DNA from: CAVZBT01 sp963773605
Lineage (GTDB): Bacteria > Acidobacteriota > UBA6911
Direction: 5' to 3'
Assembly (NCBI GenBank): GCA_963773605.1
Contig: CAVZBT010000012.1
Coordinates: 372,001 to 436,000, forward strand
Length of the DNA stretch: 64,000 nt
Numbering within the stretch: the first letter of the stretch is position 1; every line of letters begins with the position of its first letter. Shown in pieces: positions 19,256 through 27,580 of this stretch. The notes below the pieces were generated by a model. It had not been told where the DNA came from. It did not search any database and saw nothing but the letters and a program-made list of their open reading frames with translations. The position numbers and the translations under genes were made by a program.

Positions 19256-20662
19256 CTACTCGGGGATGTCTGGAAGCGGTTCGGCAACCGGTTCCTCCAC
19301 CACACCCCTCTTCGATGCCTCCTGCACGAGGCTCTCGATGTACACGACGAGTTTTCGGACGATGGTTCGGACGTCGAGCTGGTCGCCGCAGCCGACGATC
19401 TGGTCGGCAAACTGTTCGAATTGCGCCAGGTCACGGTACAGCAAGTGGCGCATCGACGCTTCCCTGAACAGATTCACGCGACCGACGATGCGCGCAAGGT
19501 CCAGCGGTGTGCGATTGTCGAGGGTCTGCTTCATGTAGTCGCGCAAATCCCATAATTCCTGCCGCAGCTGCAGCGATTTCTGCTCGGCTGCCAGCATCGA
19601 CGGGAAGAGCTTCCGCGGATCCAGGGATCGTTCGAACACGCGGACGAGAGAAATCACGCAACTTTGGACGCAGTGGTGCAACAGCCCGTGGCTGCTTTCG
19701 ATGTGCGTGTATATCGACGGAGCCTCGGTTTCGCGGGCCACAAAGAGAAGCTCTCTTTGCAGAGTGCTCTGCGAATCCATGGTGAGCGAATACAGGATCA
19801 ACTCGACCGCGCTCCGCAGCGTGGGCCCCGCATCGGTGCGCTTCAAGAAACGGGAGCGCAGGAAATCCGCCAGCTTTCCTATCTCTTCGTGCAGGAGGGC
19901 AAACACCACCACCAGGTGCCGCAGCGGGCGGTCCGCGCTCATCTCGGCCTCGATCAGCCGCAGGTACTTCAGGAAACGCAGCAGGTACAGCAGCGCGAGC
20001 GCGACGTCCCGCCTCAACGCGTCGTCTGGGATGGCCCGCAAGATGCCGCTGAGCACCGGGTTGTCCACCCGGTCGTACTGGAGCCGGAAGCGCTGGCCGA
20101 GGAGCATGTCCACATAACGGCAGCCATGCAGTTCCTTCTGGTATATCCTCCCGATGGCGACGAATACCTGGTAATCCTGCCGCGTCCCCGCGGCTGCGCT
20201 CTCGACGAGTATGCGCAGGTCGTTGAGCGACTCCATCAGACGCGTCATGCTGTCGATCGGCGTGGGCTGCTCCAGCAGCCTTGCGATGGCGTGATCAGAA
20301 CTGCTCACCGCGCGGGTTTGCCCGCTAAAGGCCTCGAACTCCAGACGGTCGGGCTGGCCGCAGCCGCAGACGGCCGCCAGGCGCTGCTCGCACAACAGCA
20401 GTGCGGTGCGGGTTATGCGGAGCTCGGGTGCGAAGCTCCGGCGGAACAGTTCCGCGCGGTCCGTCTCTCCCAGGGCCAGGTGCTCGGGCTCGAAGAAGCA
20501 GCGCAGGCCTTTGAGCCAGGATTCGAGTTCGAAGAGCCGGTCCAGCCCGCCGGACTCCTGCACATAGTTGAGCCACACGGAGAGGTTTTCACTGCCAGAG
20601 ACAATTTCGGCTTTCAGTGCATCGGTGAAAGTGTCCGTGGGACGCAGTTTAGGTTCCGTCAT
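19256..20662 (-). CDS. hypothetical protein, mostly alpha-helical
   Basis: This 468-residue cytoplasmic-looking protein has no motif I recognise. It is rich in Leu, Arg and Glu, with long predicted helices (for example around residues 225-270 and 360-440) and scattered cysteines including CGCGQPDRLEF near residue 99. It lacks a signal peptide and membrane segments. Codon use looks like its neighbours and the reading frame is uninterrupted over 1.4 kb, which supports it being a real gene. It is upstream of the 189-residue membrane-anchored protein and downstream of the palindromic repeat array. Confidence 0.7.
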   Translation of the reverse strand: MTEPKLRPTDTFTDALKAEIVSGSENLSVWLNYVQESGGLDRLFELESWLKGLRCFFEPEHLALGETDRAELFRRSFAPELRITRTALLLCEQRLAAVCGCGQPDRLEFEAFSGQTRAVSSSDHAIARLLEQPTPIDSMTRLMESLNDLRILVESAAAGTRQDYQVFVAIGRIYQKELHGCRYVDMLLGQRFRLQYDRVDNPVLSGILRAIPDDALRRDVALALLYLLRFLKYLRLIEAEMSADRPLRHLVVVFALLHEEIGKLADFLRSRFLKRTDAGPTLRSAVELILYSLTMDSQSTLQRELLFVARETEAPSIYTHIESSHGLLHHCVQSCVISLVRVFERSLDPRKLFPSMLAAEQKSLQLRQELWDLRDYMKQTLDNRTPLDLARIVGRVNLFREASMRHLLYRDLAQFEQFADQIVGCGDQLDVRTIVRKLVVYIESLVQEASKRGVVEEPVAEPLPDIPE

Positions 20663-20759
20663 CGTCGCAACGTTCCGAGTCTAGGGATATTTCGGCTTCC
20701 GCGCAGTCACGGAATACTAAAATCCCGTTCAGATTGTAGCAGGAGGGATCGACGCCGGT

Positions 20760-20804
20760 GTGGAAGTGCGGCGGCTCGGGCTCCAGCGGTGCCAAGGCAC
20801 CGCA
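20760..20804 (+). repeat. decayed copy of the 110-bp palindromic repeat
   Basis: The stretch from GGAAGTGCGGCGGCTCGG to AGCGGTGCCAAGGCACCGCA joins the left end and the right end of the 110-bp element with the middle deleted. It lies just upstream of the tandem array and in the same orientation. Confidence 0.6.
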
Positions 20805-20836
20805 CCACCAAGCGTGGCCCAACCGCGAGATAATGT

Positions 20837-21291
20837 GGAGTGCGGCGGCTCGACGCCGCTTTGGGGTCGGCGCCTAGGCGCCGACCTTGGGCTCCCACCT
20901 GCCGGTCCAGCGCAACCCAGACAGCGGTGCCGAGGCACCTCACTCCAGACGCCGCGCTAGTTCGCAGCGGCCTCAAACACCGGTTTGGAGTGCGGCGGCT
21001 CGACGCCGCTTTGGGGTCGGCGCCTAGGCGCCGACCTTGGGCTCCCACCTGCCGGTCCAGCGCAACCCAGACCGCGGTGCCGAGGCACCGCACTCCAGAC
21101 GCCCGCGCTAGTTCGCAGCGGCCTTCAAACACCGGTTTGGAGTGCGGCGGCTCGACGCCGCTTTGGGGTCGGCGCCTAGGCGCCGACCTTGGGTCCCCAC
21201 CCGCCGGTCCAGCGCAACCCAGACCGCGGTGCCGAGGCACCTCACTCCAGACGTCGCGCTAGTTCGCAGCGGCCCCCTCAAACACCGGTTT
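20837..21291 (+). repeat. tandem array of three 110-bp palindromic elements with 40-43-bp linkers
   Basis: Three near-identical 110-bp copies lie at 20837-20946, 20987-21096 and 21139-21248. Each begins GGAGTGCGG and ends CCGCACTCC or TCACTCC (inverted ends). Each contains a hairpin GCGGCGGCTCGACGCCGC, the perfect palindrome GTCGGCGCCTAGGCGCCGAC, and a hairpin GCGGTGCCGAGGCACCGC (A to T variation in one copy). The 40-43-bp linkers (20947-20986, 21097-21138, 21249-21291) are copies of the 3' end of the adjacent minus-strand gene, including its final codons and stop. The array therefore arose by tandem duplication of gene end plus element. Open frames across it are repeat artefacts. The rest of 20663-21258 holds no gene. 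Confidence 0.88.
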
Positions 21292-21924
21292 GAGCTCGAT
21301 TTCAAAAAAAATCATTCTTTCGTCTTTGTCCTGCCGGTAGACGTCGGGGATATAGAGCCTGGAAGCGGCAAGGTACGGCTCGATCTTGTCCGAAGGGATG
21401 TGCACGTAGAGGAAGCCTCCCCCCTTGCTGTGTGGCTCCACGATCTTGTCCCCGAGAAACTTGTGGTCGAAGTCGTCGAGAGCGTCGTGGTTTATGCCGT
21501 CTCCGGTCGTTTTGCGCGGAAGGGGTTGGGGTATCCACGTGCCCTTATTCCCCTTCGCGAACAGCCTCTGCACGACTTCGTTGGGCAGGAAGGTGTGCGT
21601 GTGCTGGTCCTGATGGATGAGCTCGATGGACGAAAAGCGGATCATTACCGGGAAGTCGTTGTCGTTGAAAATGATGACCCCGAGCGGCATAATGCCGCGG
21701 GTCACCATGTCGGATTTGTCGAAGACCTGGGCGGCCAGCGCGTCCCGGTAAAGCGGATCGACGGCAATGGTCACGCCTTCACTGGCGAGTTTCGCCGCGT
21801 ATGTTTGGAGCGCCCTCGGCGTCCATGGTTTGGCCTTGTAGCCCGCCATAACGGTCGCGCCCGTCAGGAGCAGAACCAAGGCCGCGAGCCGCGCCACAGT
21901 ACAGGAACGGGTTCTCAGAGTCAT
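21259..21924 (-). CDS. hypothetical exported protein
   Basis: A 221-residue protein of unknown function. It starts MTLRTRSCTVARLAALVLLL with a cleavable-looking signal sequence ending near TVMAG. The mature part includes IIFNDNDFPVMIRFSSIELI and IPQPLPRKTTGDGINHDALDDF, suggesting a compact beta-rich periplasmic or surface domain. The upstream in-frame extension to 22107 would run through the divergent acyltransferase gene and is rejected. The last codons (KPVFEGAAAN) and stop are the sequence that is duplicated in the linkers of the adjoining repeat array. Confidence 0.65.
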   Translation of the reverse strand: MTLRTRSCTVARLAALVLLLTGATVMAGYKAKPWTPRALQTYAAKLASEGVTIAVDPLYRDALAAQVFDKSDMVTRGIMPLGVIIFNDNDFPVMIRFSSIELIHQDQHTHTFLPNEVVQRLFAKGNKGTWIPQPLPRKTTGDGINHDALDDFDHKFLGDKIVEPHSKGGGFLYVHIPSDKIEPYLAASRLYIPDVYRQDKDERMIFFEIELKPVFEGAAAN

Positions 21925-21978
21925 ACCGTCCAATCGTATCAGTGACCAGAGTATAACATCGGGCCTCAGGCCAACACA

Positions 21979-22968
21979 TTGGAATCCTACTTCGTCTACC
22001 TCATCTGCCGTGCAGCGCTGGCGCTGTTCTCCACACTGCCCCGCGCCGTTTCCGGGATGCTGATCGACGCCCTGGCGGTGACCACGTACTATCTCGACGC
22101 ACGGCATCGCCGCATTGCCGACGTCAACCTCACTATCGCCTTCCCCAACCTCGGTCCCGCGGAACGAAAGCGCATCGCACGGCGCAGTTTTCGAAGCACA
22201 GGCCGCAACCTCCTCGAGGTCAGCCGCATGCGTGGGCTGAACTCACGGACTGTCCGGCGTCTCGTGACCTACGACGAGCAGTGCGGCCTGAACAACTTCG
22301 AGGCCGCTTTGGCGACGGGCAAGCCGCTGCTCTATCTGACGGGCCACTTCAGCGCCTGGGAACTGCTCCCGGCGGCGCACGCCCTGTACGGGCACCCGCT
22401 CAGCTTCGTGACGCGCCCCCTCGACAATCCTCATCTCGAAAGATACATGGTCCGGATGCGCGAGTTCTCCGGGAACAGCGTCATTTCGAAGAAGAACTCG
22501 GCGCGCCCGATTCTCGAGAACCTCAAGGGCTTGCGGCCTGTCGGAATCCTGCTGGACCAGAACACGTCGCTGCAGGAAGGGGTATTTGCGGACTTCTTCG
22601 GCATTCCTGCGGCGACATCAACGGGCCTGGCGCTCTTCGCCCTGCGCCGCGACGCCGTCGTCCTTCCCGGCTACATCACCCCCCCGCGCCGGGGCCGCTA
22701 CCGTATCAAGTTTCTCCCGCCGCTGGATCTGGTGCGGACGGGGGACATGAGCCGGGATATCGCACTCAACACCACCCGATTCAACGCCGTGCTCGAGGGG
22801 ATCGTGCGCGAGCAGCCGGAGTCCTGGCTCTGGGGTCACATGCGCTGGAAACTGCAGCCGCCGGAGAATCCGCAGGATTTGTACTCGCTGGCCGAAGAAG
22901 ACCTGCGCCGTTTTCTGACGGCAGCGCGACAAGCCGGGGGCGCACTGGACGCCAAGGTCCTGGGCTAA
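21979..22968 (+). CDS. LpxL/HtrB-type lysophospholipid acyltransferase family protein
   Basis: The 329-residue protein has an N-terminal hydrophobic segment, then the family signature TGHFSAWELL near residue 115 (the His-x4-acid catalytic motif), DQNTSLQEGVFADFFGIPA near residue 194 and the C-terminal EQPESWLWGHMRWK. By family it transfers an acyl chain to a lipid A precursor or a related glycolipid at the inner membrane. It starts at a TTG (21979); no ATG fits the similarity better. It is divergent from the exported hypothetical protein, with a 54-bp gap that contains TATAAC at 21952. Confidence 0.87.
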   Translation: MESYFVYLICRAALALFSTLPRAVSGMLIDALAVTTYYLDARHRRIADVNLTIAFPNLGPAERKRIARRSFRSTGRNLLEVSRMRGLNSRTVRRLVTYDEQCGLNNFEAALATGKPLLYLTGHFSAWELLPAAHALYGHPLSFVTRPLDNPHLERYMVRMREFSGNSVISKKNSARPILENLKGLRPVGILLDQNTSLQEGVFADFFGIPAATSTGLALFALRRDAVVLPGYITPPRRGRYRIKFLPPLDLVRTGDMSRDIALNTTRFNAVLEGIVREQPESWLWGHMRWKLQPPENPQDLYSLAEEDLRRFLTAARQAGGALDAKVLG

Positions 22969-23074
22969 CGGTCTGTCACACGAAAAATCGACCAAAACGG
23001 GCTTTGGGACGCGGACGAGCGCCGACAAGCGGTGACGGCATCTGATGATCCAGTCGGCGTGGGGAGCTTTCAGG

Positions 23075-24571
23075 CTAAGGCTTCGGCGCGGCGGGTGGCG
23101 GCCCGGTGAGCAGCTGCGCAAAGCGTGGGTTGTACCGGACGCTGTCGAGGACGGAGTGGACCTTTTTCAGCTCCTCGCGCAGGAATTGCCGGTATTTCTC
23201 GGGTTCCAGCTCGATCGCCCGCGCGAGATTGCTGATGGCCTCGTCGGGCTGATTTCGTTGGGCGTACAGGATCCCAAGATGAAAGTAATTGACCGCCTGA
23301 CCCCGGCCGAGCTGGATCACCTTCCGGTGGGCCTCCAACGCCTCGCTGTGGAGCGCCAGCTTCTCGCTGACCAGTGCGAGGTTCGACCAGGCGGCGGCGT
23401 AGGCCGGGTCGATTTCCACCGCGCCCCTCAGCTGCTCGAGTGCGTCCTGTAACTCGCCGCGTTCTGCGTAAAGCGTCCCCAGGTTGTAGCGTACCTCCTT
23501 CTGTTTAGGCTCGAGCTTCAAAGAGGCTCTGTAGGCAGCGACACTCTCGTCGTAACGGTTCTGCTCCGAGTACAGGTCGCCCAGGAGGTAAAACGCGTCG
23601 GGGTTTGCGGCGTTGATGCGCACGGAGCGCTCCAGCATCGCGACCGCCTCACCCGACCGGTTGAGGCTGGCGAGGCTGAATCCCAATTTGGAGAGCAGGG
23701 CCGCTCGCTCAGGCTCCTTGGCCAGCGCGGCCTGGTACGAGGCAGCGGCTTTGTCGTGCAGCCGTTGGAAAGCGTACAGGTCACCCAGGCGTTCGAGGAT
23801 CTCCGGGTTTCCCGGAGACAGTTTGTCCGCCATCGCAAGCTGTTCGGTCGCTTCCGCGTCGTTCTTCTGTTTGAGCAGGATTATTCCGAGGTTGTAGTGG
23901 GCCCCGAAATTCTTCGGCTCGACACGGAGCAGGTCGCGGTAAGAGGCGGCCGCATCGTCCAGCCGATCGTTGCGCTGATACAGGAGCGCCAGGTCCAGCA
24001 GCGCATTTGCGTCGTTGGGAACGACACTGAGCACCGATCTGAGCGTTTCGATCGCCGCGGCATCCCGGGAAGCACGAAACTGCAGGAACGCGAGTGCCTT
24101 CAGCATCTGCAGGTCCTTCGGCTTGTTTTTCAGACCGGCCTCGAGCGTCGCCATCGCTGCCCCGTCGTCGCCCGCTTCCCGGTAGGCCGTCGCCAGGAGC
24201 ATGTGGATGCCCTCGAAGTTCGGCTCCAGCTTCAGGACGGCTTCGAACTCGGCGGCCGCCTCCTTCAACTTTTTCTGGTTAGCGTAAATCAAGCCGAGAT
24301 TGAAGTGTGCCTCCAGGAAATCGGGTTTGATCTGAAGCGCCTTGCGGAAGAGATCGGCCTGTTCTTCGCTGTTCTCCTTCGGGCTTCCGATCATGGCCTC
24401 GCCTTTTTTGAACCAGGCCATTGCCTCGTGATAAATCTTGGCGTCGGCGAGGGTGCTGGGCTTTTGGGTCTGCTGTGCCGGCGCCGGGGAGGCCAGGCCA
24501 CAGAAGACCAGCGCGGCGCCGAGCGACCGCAGGGCGAAGTGGTGCGCGCGTGGGAAGCGGGGACTCGTCAT
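23075..24571 (-). CDS. exported tetratricopeptide-repeat protein
   Basis: The 498-residue protein has a signal peptide (ALRSLGAALVFCGLASPAPA) and then about ten TPR units from residue 50 to 480, for example the block FLEAHFNLGLIYANQKKLKE and repeats of the type A-x-x-x-L-G-x-x-Y. TPR solenoids are protein-binding scaffolds, and the signal peptide places this one outside the cytoplasm. No catalytic domain is fused. The ATG at 24571 is preceded six bases upstream by an in-frame GTG that is also possible. It follows the PfkB kinase by 23 bp on the same strand. Confidence 0.85.
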   Translation of the reverse strand: MTSPRFPRAHHFALRSLGAALVFCGLASPAPAQQTQKPSTLADAKIYHEAMAWFKKGEAMIGSPKENSEEQADLFRKALQIKPDFLEAHFNLGLIYANQKKLKEAAAEFEAVLKLEPNFEGIHMLLATAYREAGDDGAAMATLEAGLKNKPKDLQMLKALAFLQFRASRDAAAIETLRSVLSVVPNDANALLDLALLYQRNDRLDDAAASYRDLLRVEPKNFGAHYNLGIILLKQKNDAEATEQLAMADKLSPGNPEILERLGDLYAFQRLHDKAAASYQAALAKEPERAALLSKLGFSLASLNRSGEAVAMLERSVRINAANPDAFYLLGDLYSEQNRYDESVAAYRASLKLEPKQKEVRYNLGTLYAERGELQDALEQLRGAVEIDPAYAAAWSNLALVSEKLALHSEALEAHRKVIQLGRGQAVNYFHLGILYAQRNQPDEAISNLARAIELEPEKYRQFLREELKKVHSVLDSVRYNPRFAQLLTGPPPAAPKP

Positions 24572-24594
24572 AGTCACGCCTGGGGAATCAGCAA

Positions 24595-25503
24595 TCAGAT
24601 ATCCTCGAAGAAGGTCAGCTTGCGGAACGCCCGGAAGCGTTCCTCGATCTCAGGGTAGGTCAGGTCTGCGAGCCGCCGCGGCCCGAACTCGCTGACATTA
24701 AAAGATGCCATAACCGACCCGAAAACGATAGCTTTGCGCAGCGCGGGTTCCTCGCTCGACCCGCAGGCGGCCAGATAGCCCATGAAGCCCCCGGCGAACG
24801 AGTCCCCGGCTCCCGTCGGGTCGACGACGTCCTCCAGCGGGAATGCCGGCGCGCAGAAGGTCGACGTCGAGTTCACCATCAAGGCGCCGTGCTCACCCCG
24901 TTTGACGATCAGCGACTTCGGCCCCCAGGCCAGGATTTTTCGGGCGGCGCGGACCAGGTTGGATTCGCCCGCCAACTGGCGGGTTTCGGCGTCGTTGATG
25001 ACGAGGATGTCGACGCGCGCGAGGATTTTCCGCAACGCTTCCGGCTTGTGGTCTATCCAGTAATTCATGGTGTCGCAGGCAACCAGCTTCGGGCGCCGCA
25101 TCTGGGAAAGGACGGTTTGCTGCAGCTCGGGGTCGATGTTTCCCAGGAACAGGTAGTCGAGGGCGCGATGCTCGTCGCGCATCGTGGGCGAGAATTCCGC
25201 GAACACGTTCAACTGCGTCTCGAGCGTTCTGGCCGTGTTCAGGTCAAAGCCGTACTCCCCCTTCCAGCGAAACGTGTTGCCGTGCTTGCGCTGCAGGCCG
25301 GACGTATCGATCCCCTTTTTCTGGAGCATCCGGATGTGACCCTCCGGGAAATCGTCGCCGACGACGGCCACCACGCTGACCTGGGTGAAATAGCTGGCCG
25401 CTATGCTGAAGTACGTGGCGGAGCCACCGAGGACCTCATCCTCCTGGCCGAACGGAGTTTTGACGCTGTCAAGAGCTACTGAACCGACCACGAGGATTGC
25501 CAT
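24595..25503 (-). CDS. PfkB-family carbohydrate/nucleoside kinase
   Basis: A 302-residue ribokinase-fold enzyme: N-terminal VVGSVALDSVKTPFGQEDEV and LGGSATYFSIAAS, and the C-terminal PfkB signature DVVDPTGAGDSFAGGFMGYL with the catalytic Asp in the GAGD loop. It should phosphorylate a sugar or nucleoside hydroxyl with ATP; the substrate is not known. ATG 25503 was chosen because GGAGG lies six bases upstream. It follows mtnP by 38 bp, so a role in handling methylthioribose or nucleosides released by MtnP is plausible but only inferred. Confidence 0.85.
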   Translation of the reverse strand: MAILVVGSVALDSVKTPFGQEDEVLGGSATYFSIAASYFTQVSVVAVVGDDFPEGHIRMLQKKGIDTSGLQRKHGNTFRWKGEYGFDLNTARTLETQLNVFAEFSPTMRDEHRALDYLFLGNIDPELQQTVLSQMRRPKLVACDTMNYWIDHKPEALRKILARVDILVINDAETRQLAGESNLVRAARKILAWGPKSLIVKRGEHGALMVNSTSTFCAPAFPLEDVVDPTGAGDSFAGGFMGYLAACGSSEEPALRKAIVFGSVMASFNVSEFGPRRLADLTYPEIEERFRAFRKLTFFEDI

Positions 25504-25541
25504 CGCGTCCTCCATCACAGCCCGATGCCTTCCGCACGCGC

Positions 25542-26423
25542 CTAGTCGGCGGTTCGGCTCGATTCGAAGTACTTGCCGACGATGCACGCGAGTTTCTGCT
25601 TCACGGCGTCGGGAACAAGCTTGCGGTCCGTGATCAGGGCGTGCCGCAGCGCATGCCCGCATCCGCACCCGCGCTCATCCGGCAGGTCCGCAACGGCCTG
25701 GATGATCACGGATTGAGCATTGCGGCTGTTCTGCATGAGGTTGCCGACGATCATCTCGACCGTGACACTCTCGTGCGATTCGTGCCAGCAGTCGTAGTCG
25801 GTCACGAGCGCCATGGTGACGTAGCACATCTCGGCTTCCCGCGCCAGCTTCGCCTCCTGGAGATTGGTCATCCCGATCACATCCATGCCCCAGCTGCGGT
25901 ACAGGTTGGACTCGGCACGGGTCGAGAATGCCGGACCTTCGATGCACAGGTAGGTGCCTCCCTTGACGGCCTTGATTCCCCTCGCGGCTGCCGACGCGTG
26001 CACGTGGGAAAGCAGTTCGGGGCAAACAGGGTCGGCGAATGCGATGTGTCCCACCAGCCCGTCCCCAAAGAACGTCGAGGCCCGCCCGCGGGTGCGATCG
26101 ACGAACTGGTCCGGAAGAACTATATCGAGCGGGGCCAGTTCCTGCTTGAGCGATCCGACGGCGCTCGCCGACAGGATGCGTTCGACTCCCAGCATCTTCA
26201 GCGCGTAGATATTCGCGCGGAAATTCAGTTCCGAGGGCATGATGCGGTGCCCGCGGCCGTGGCGCGCGAGGAAGGCCACCCTCCTGCCCCTGAGCGTGCC
26301 GGTGACGATGTCGTCCGACGGGAGACCGAAGGGGGTTTCGACGGCCATTTCGTGCCTGTCCGTCAGCTCCGCCATCTCATACAACCCGCTGCCACCGATG
26401 ATCCCTATCTTCACCTTGTCCAT
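25542..26423 (-). CDS. mtnP: S-methyl-5'-thioadenosine phosphorylase
   Basis: The 293-residue protein shows the purine nucleoside phosphorylase family 2 signatures: IGIIGGSGLYEM at the N-terminus, FLARHGRGHRIMPSELNFRA near residue 50, CIEGPAFSTRAES near residue 158 and IGMTNLQEAKLAREAEMCY near residue 180. It cleaves methylthioadenosine, a by-product of polyamine and other SAM-dependent synthesis, with phosphate to adenine and methylthioribose 1-phosphate. The Met-Thr-Asn motif and the later TDYDCW region fit MtnP better than inosine phosphorylase. It sits upstream of the PfkB kinase. Confidence 0.92.
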   Translation of the reverse strand: MDKVKIGIIGGSGLYEMAELTDRHEMAVETPFGLPSDDIVTGTLRGRRVAFLARHGRGHRIMPSELNFRANIYALKMLGVERILSASAVGSLKQELAPLDIVLPDQFVDRTRGRASTFFGDGLVGHIAFADPVCPELLSHVHASAAARGIKAVKGGTYLCIEGPAFSTRAESNLYRSWGMDVIGMTNLQEAKLAREAEMCYVTMALVTDYDCWHESHESVTVEMIVGNLMQNSRNAQSVIIQAVADLPDERGCGCGHALRHALITDRKLVPDAVKQKLACIVGKYFESSRTAD

Positions 26424-26558
26424 ATGGTCCCGACCTGAGGGTTAACGTGAGCGACACGCCGGCGCGGGTGCCGCCAGGAAAGGAGATATGATGGATTGCT
26501 CCGACCGGTTTGGCAACGAAATTGCCGACTGCGCGCCTCGCTTGTCGGCGGCCACGGC

Positions 26559-27560
26559 TCATTCGGCATTCCTGATCTTGCCGCCCCACACGGCCGAGCG
26601 CTCGAGCAACTCCTCGGCTGCGGAATACGGATCGGTCTTCCGGTCGGCTATGTCCAGCGCAAGCTGGTCCAGCAACGCGGCCGTCTCATGATCGCGGAGC
26701 ATCGGCTCCAGCACCATCGAGCGCGCGAGTTCGAGCAACCGCTCCCGCTGGATCCGGACGGCGCGTTGCCGCTGGGATCCGGAGGATCGGACAAAACGCC
26801 GGTACGACTCGAGCGCCGCGGCGCACTCCGCGACCCCCTTCCCTTCGGGGGCCACGGTGCGCACCATCGGCGGTTTCCAGCCGTCCGGCCTGCCGCTGAT
26901 GGAGATGAGCGCCGTGAGCTCGACTGCCACGCGGTCCGCGCCCTCGCGATCAGCTTTGTTAATGGCGAACACGTCGCCGATTTCCATGATCCCGGCCTTC
27001 ATCGCCTGGACGTCGTCCCCCATTCCCGGGACCAGCAGCACAAGCGTGATGTCGGCGGCGCGCACGATTTCCACCTCGTCCTGCCCGACGCCGACGGTTT
27101 CGACCAGGATCACGTCGAATCCTGCGGCATCGAGAACAGTGAGCACGTCGTGGCTGGCCCGGGCCAGTCCGCCCAGGTGCCCCCGGGTTGCCATGCTCCG
27201 GATGAAAATGCCGGGATCGACGCCGCCCGACTGCATGCGAATCCGGTCGCCCAGGATGGCTCCCCCGCTGTAGGGGCTCGTGGGGTCGACGGCGATGATC
27301 CCGACCCTGCGTTTTTCGCTGCGATAGTGCTGCGCGAGCTGGTCCACGAGCGTGCTTTTCCCCGACCCCGGAGACCCGGTGATCCCTATGGTGACGCTCC
27401 TTCCGGTATACGGGAAGAGCTCTCGCAGATAAGGAGCGGCCGCGGTCGGGTTGTTCTCCACCAGGGTAATGAGGCGGGCAAGTGATCGGAAGTCGCCGGC
27501 CAGCACCTGCGCAAGAAGTTCGGGGTTGGTATCCGGGCTGCGGGTTCGGGCAGGGGGCAT
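26559..27560 (-). CDS. meaB: MeaB/ArgK-family G3E GTPase (methylmalonyl-CoA mutase-associated)
   Basis: The 333-residue GTPase has Walker A GITGSPGSGKSTLVDQL near residue 58, AVDPTSPYSGGAILGDRIRM, the metal/switch region VETVGVGQDEVEI and the specificity motif NKAD. The C-terminal helical dimerisation part ends near GGKIRNAE. MeaB protects and loads methylmalonyl-CoA mutase with adenosylcobalamin. The mutase genes are not in the window, but an acyl-CoA dehydrogenase lies immediately upstream (20-bp gap), consistent with propionyl/branched acyl-CoA catabolism. Confidence 0.92.
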   Translation of the reverse strand: MPPARTRSPDTNPELLAQVLAGDFRSLARLITLVENNPTAAAPYLRELFPYTGRSVTIGITGSPGSGKSTLVDQLAQHYRSEKRRVGIIAVDPTSPYSGGAILGDRIRMQSGGVDPGIFIRSMATRGHLGGLARASHDVLTVLDAAGFDVILVETVGVGQDEVEIVRAADITLVLLVPGMGDDVQAMKAGIMEIGDVFAINKADREGADRVAVELTALISISGRPDGWKPPMVRTVAPEGKGVAECAAALESYRRFVRSSGSQRQRAVRIQRERLLELARSMVLEPMLRDHETAALLDQLALDIADRKTDPYSAAEELLERSAVWGGKIRNAE

Positions 27561-27580
27561 CTTCGATTCGGGCGTACAGT

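Noticed and set aside
20707..21262. Open frames of 140-177 codons across the repeat array on both strands
   Set aside because: They consist of translated copies of the palindromic element and its linker, differ with each repeat, and have no start signals.
20837..21291. A CRISPR array
   Set aside because: The units are 150-152 bp, near-identical throughout, with linkers copied from a neighbouring gene rather than unique spacers.
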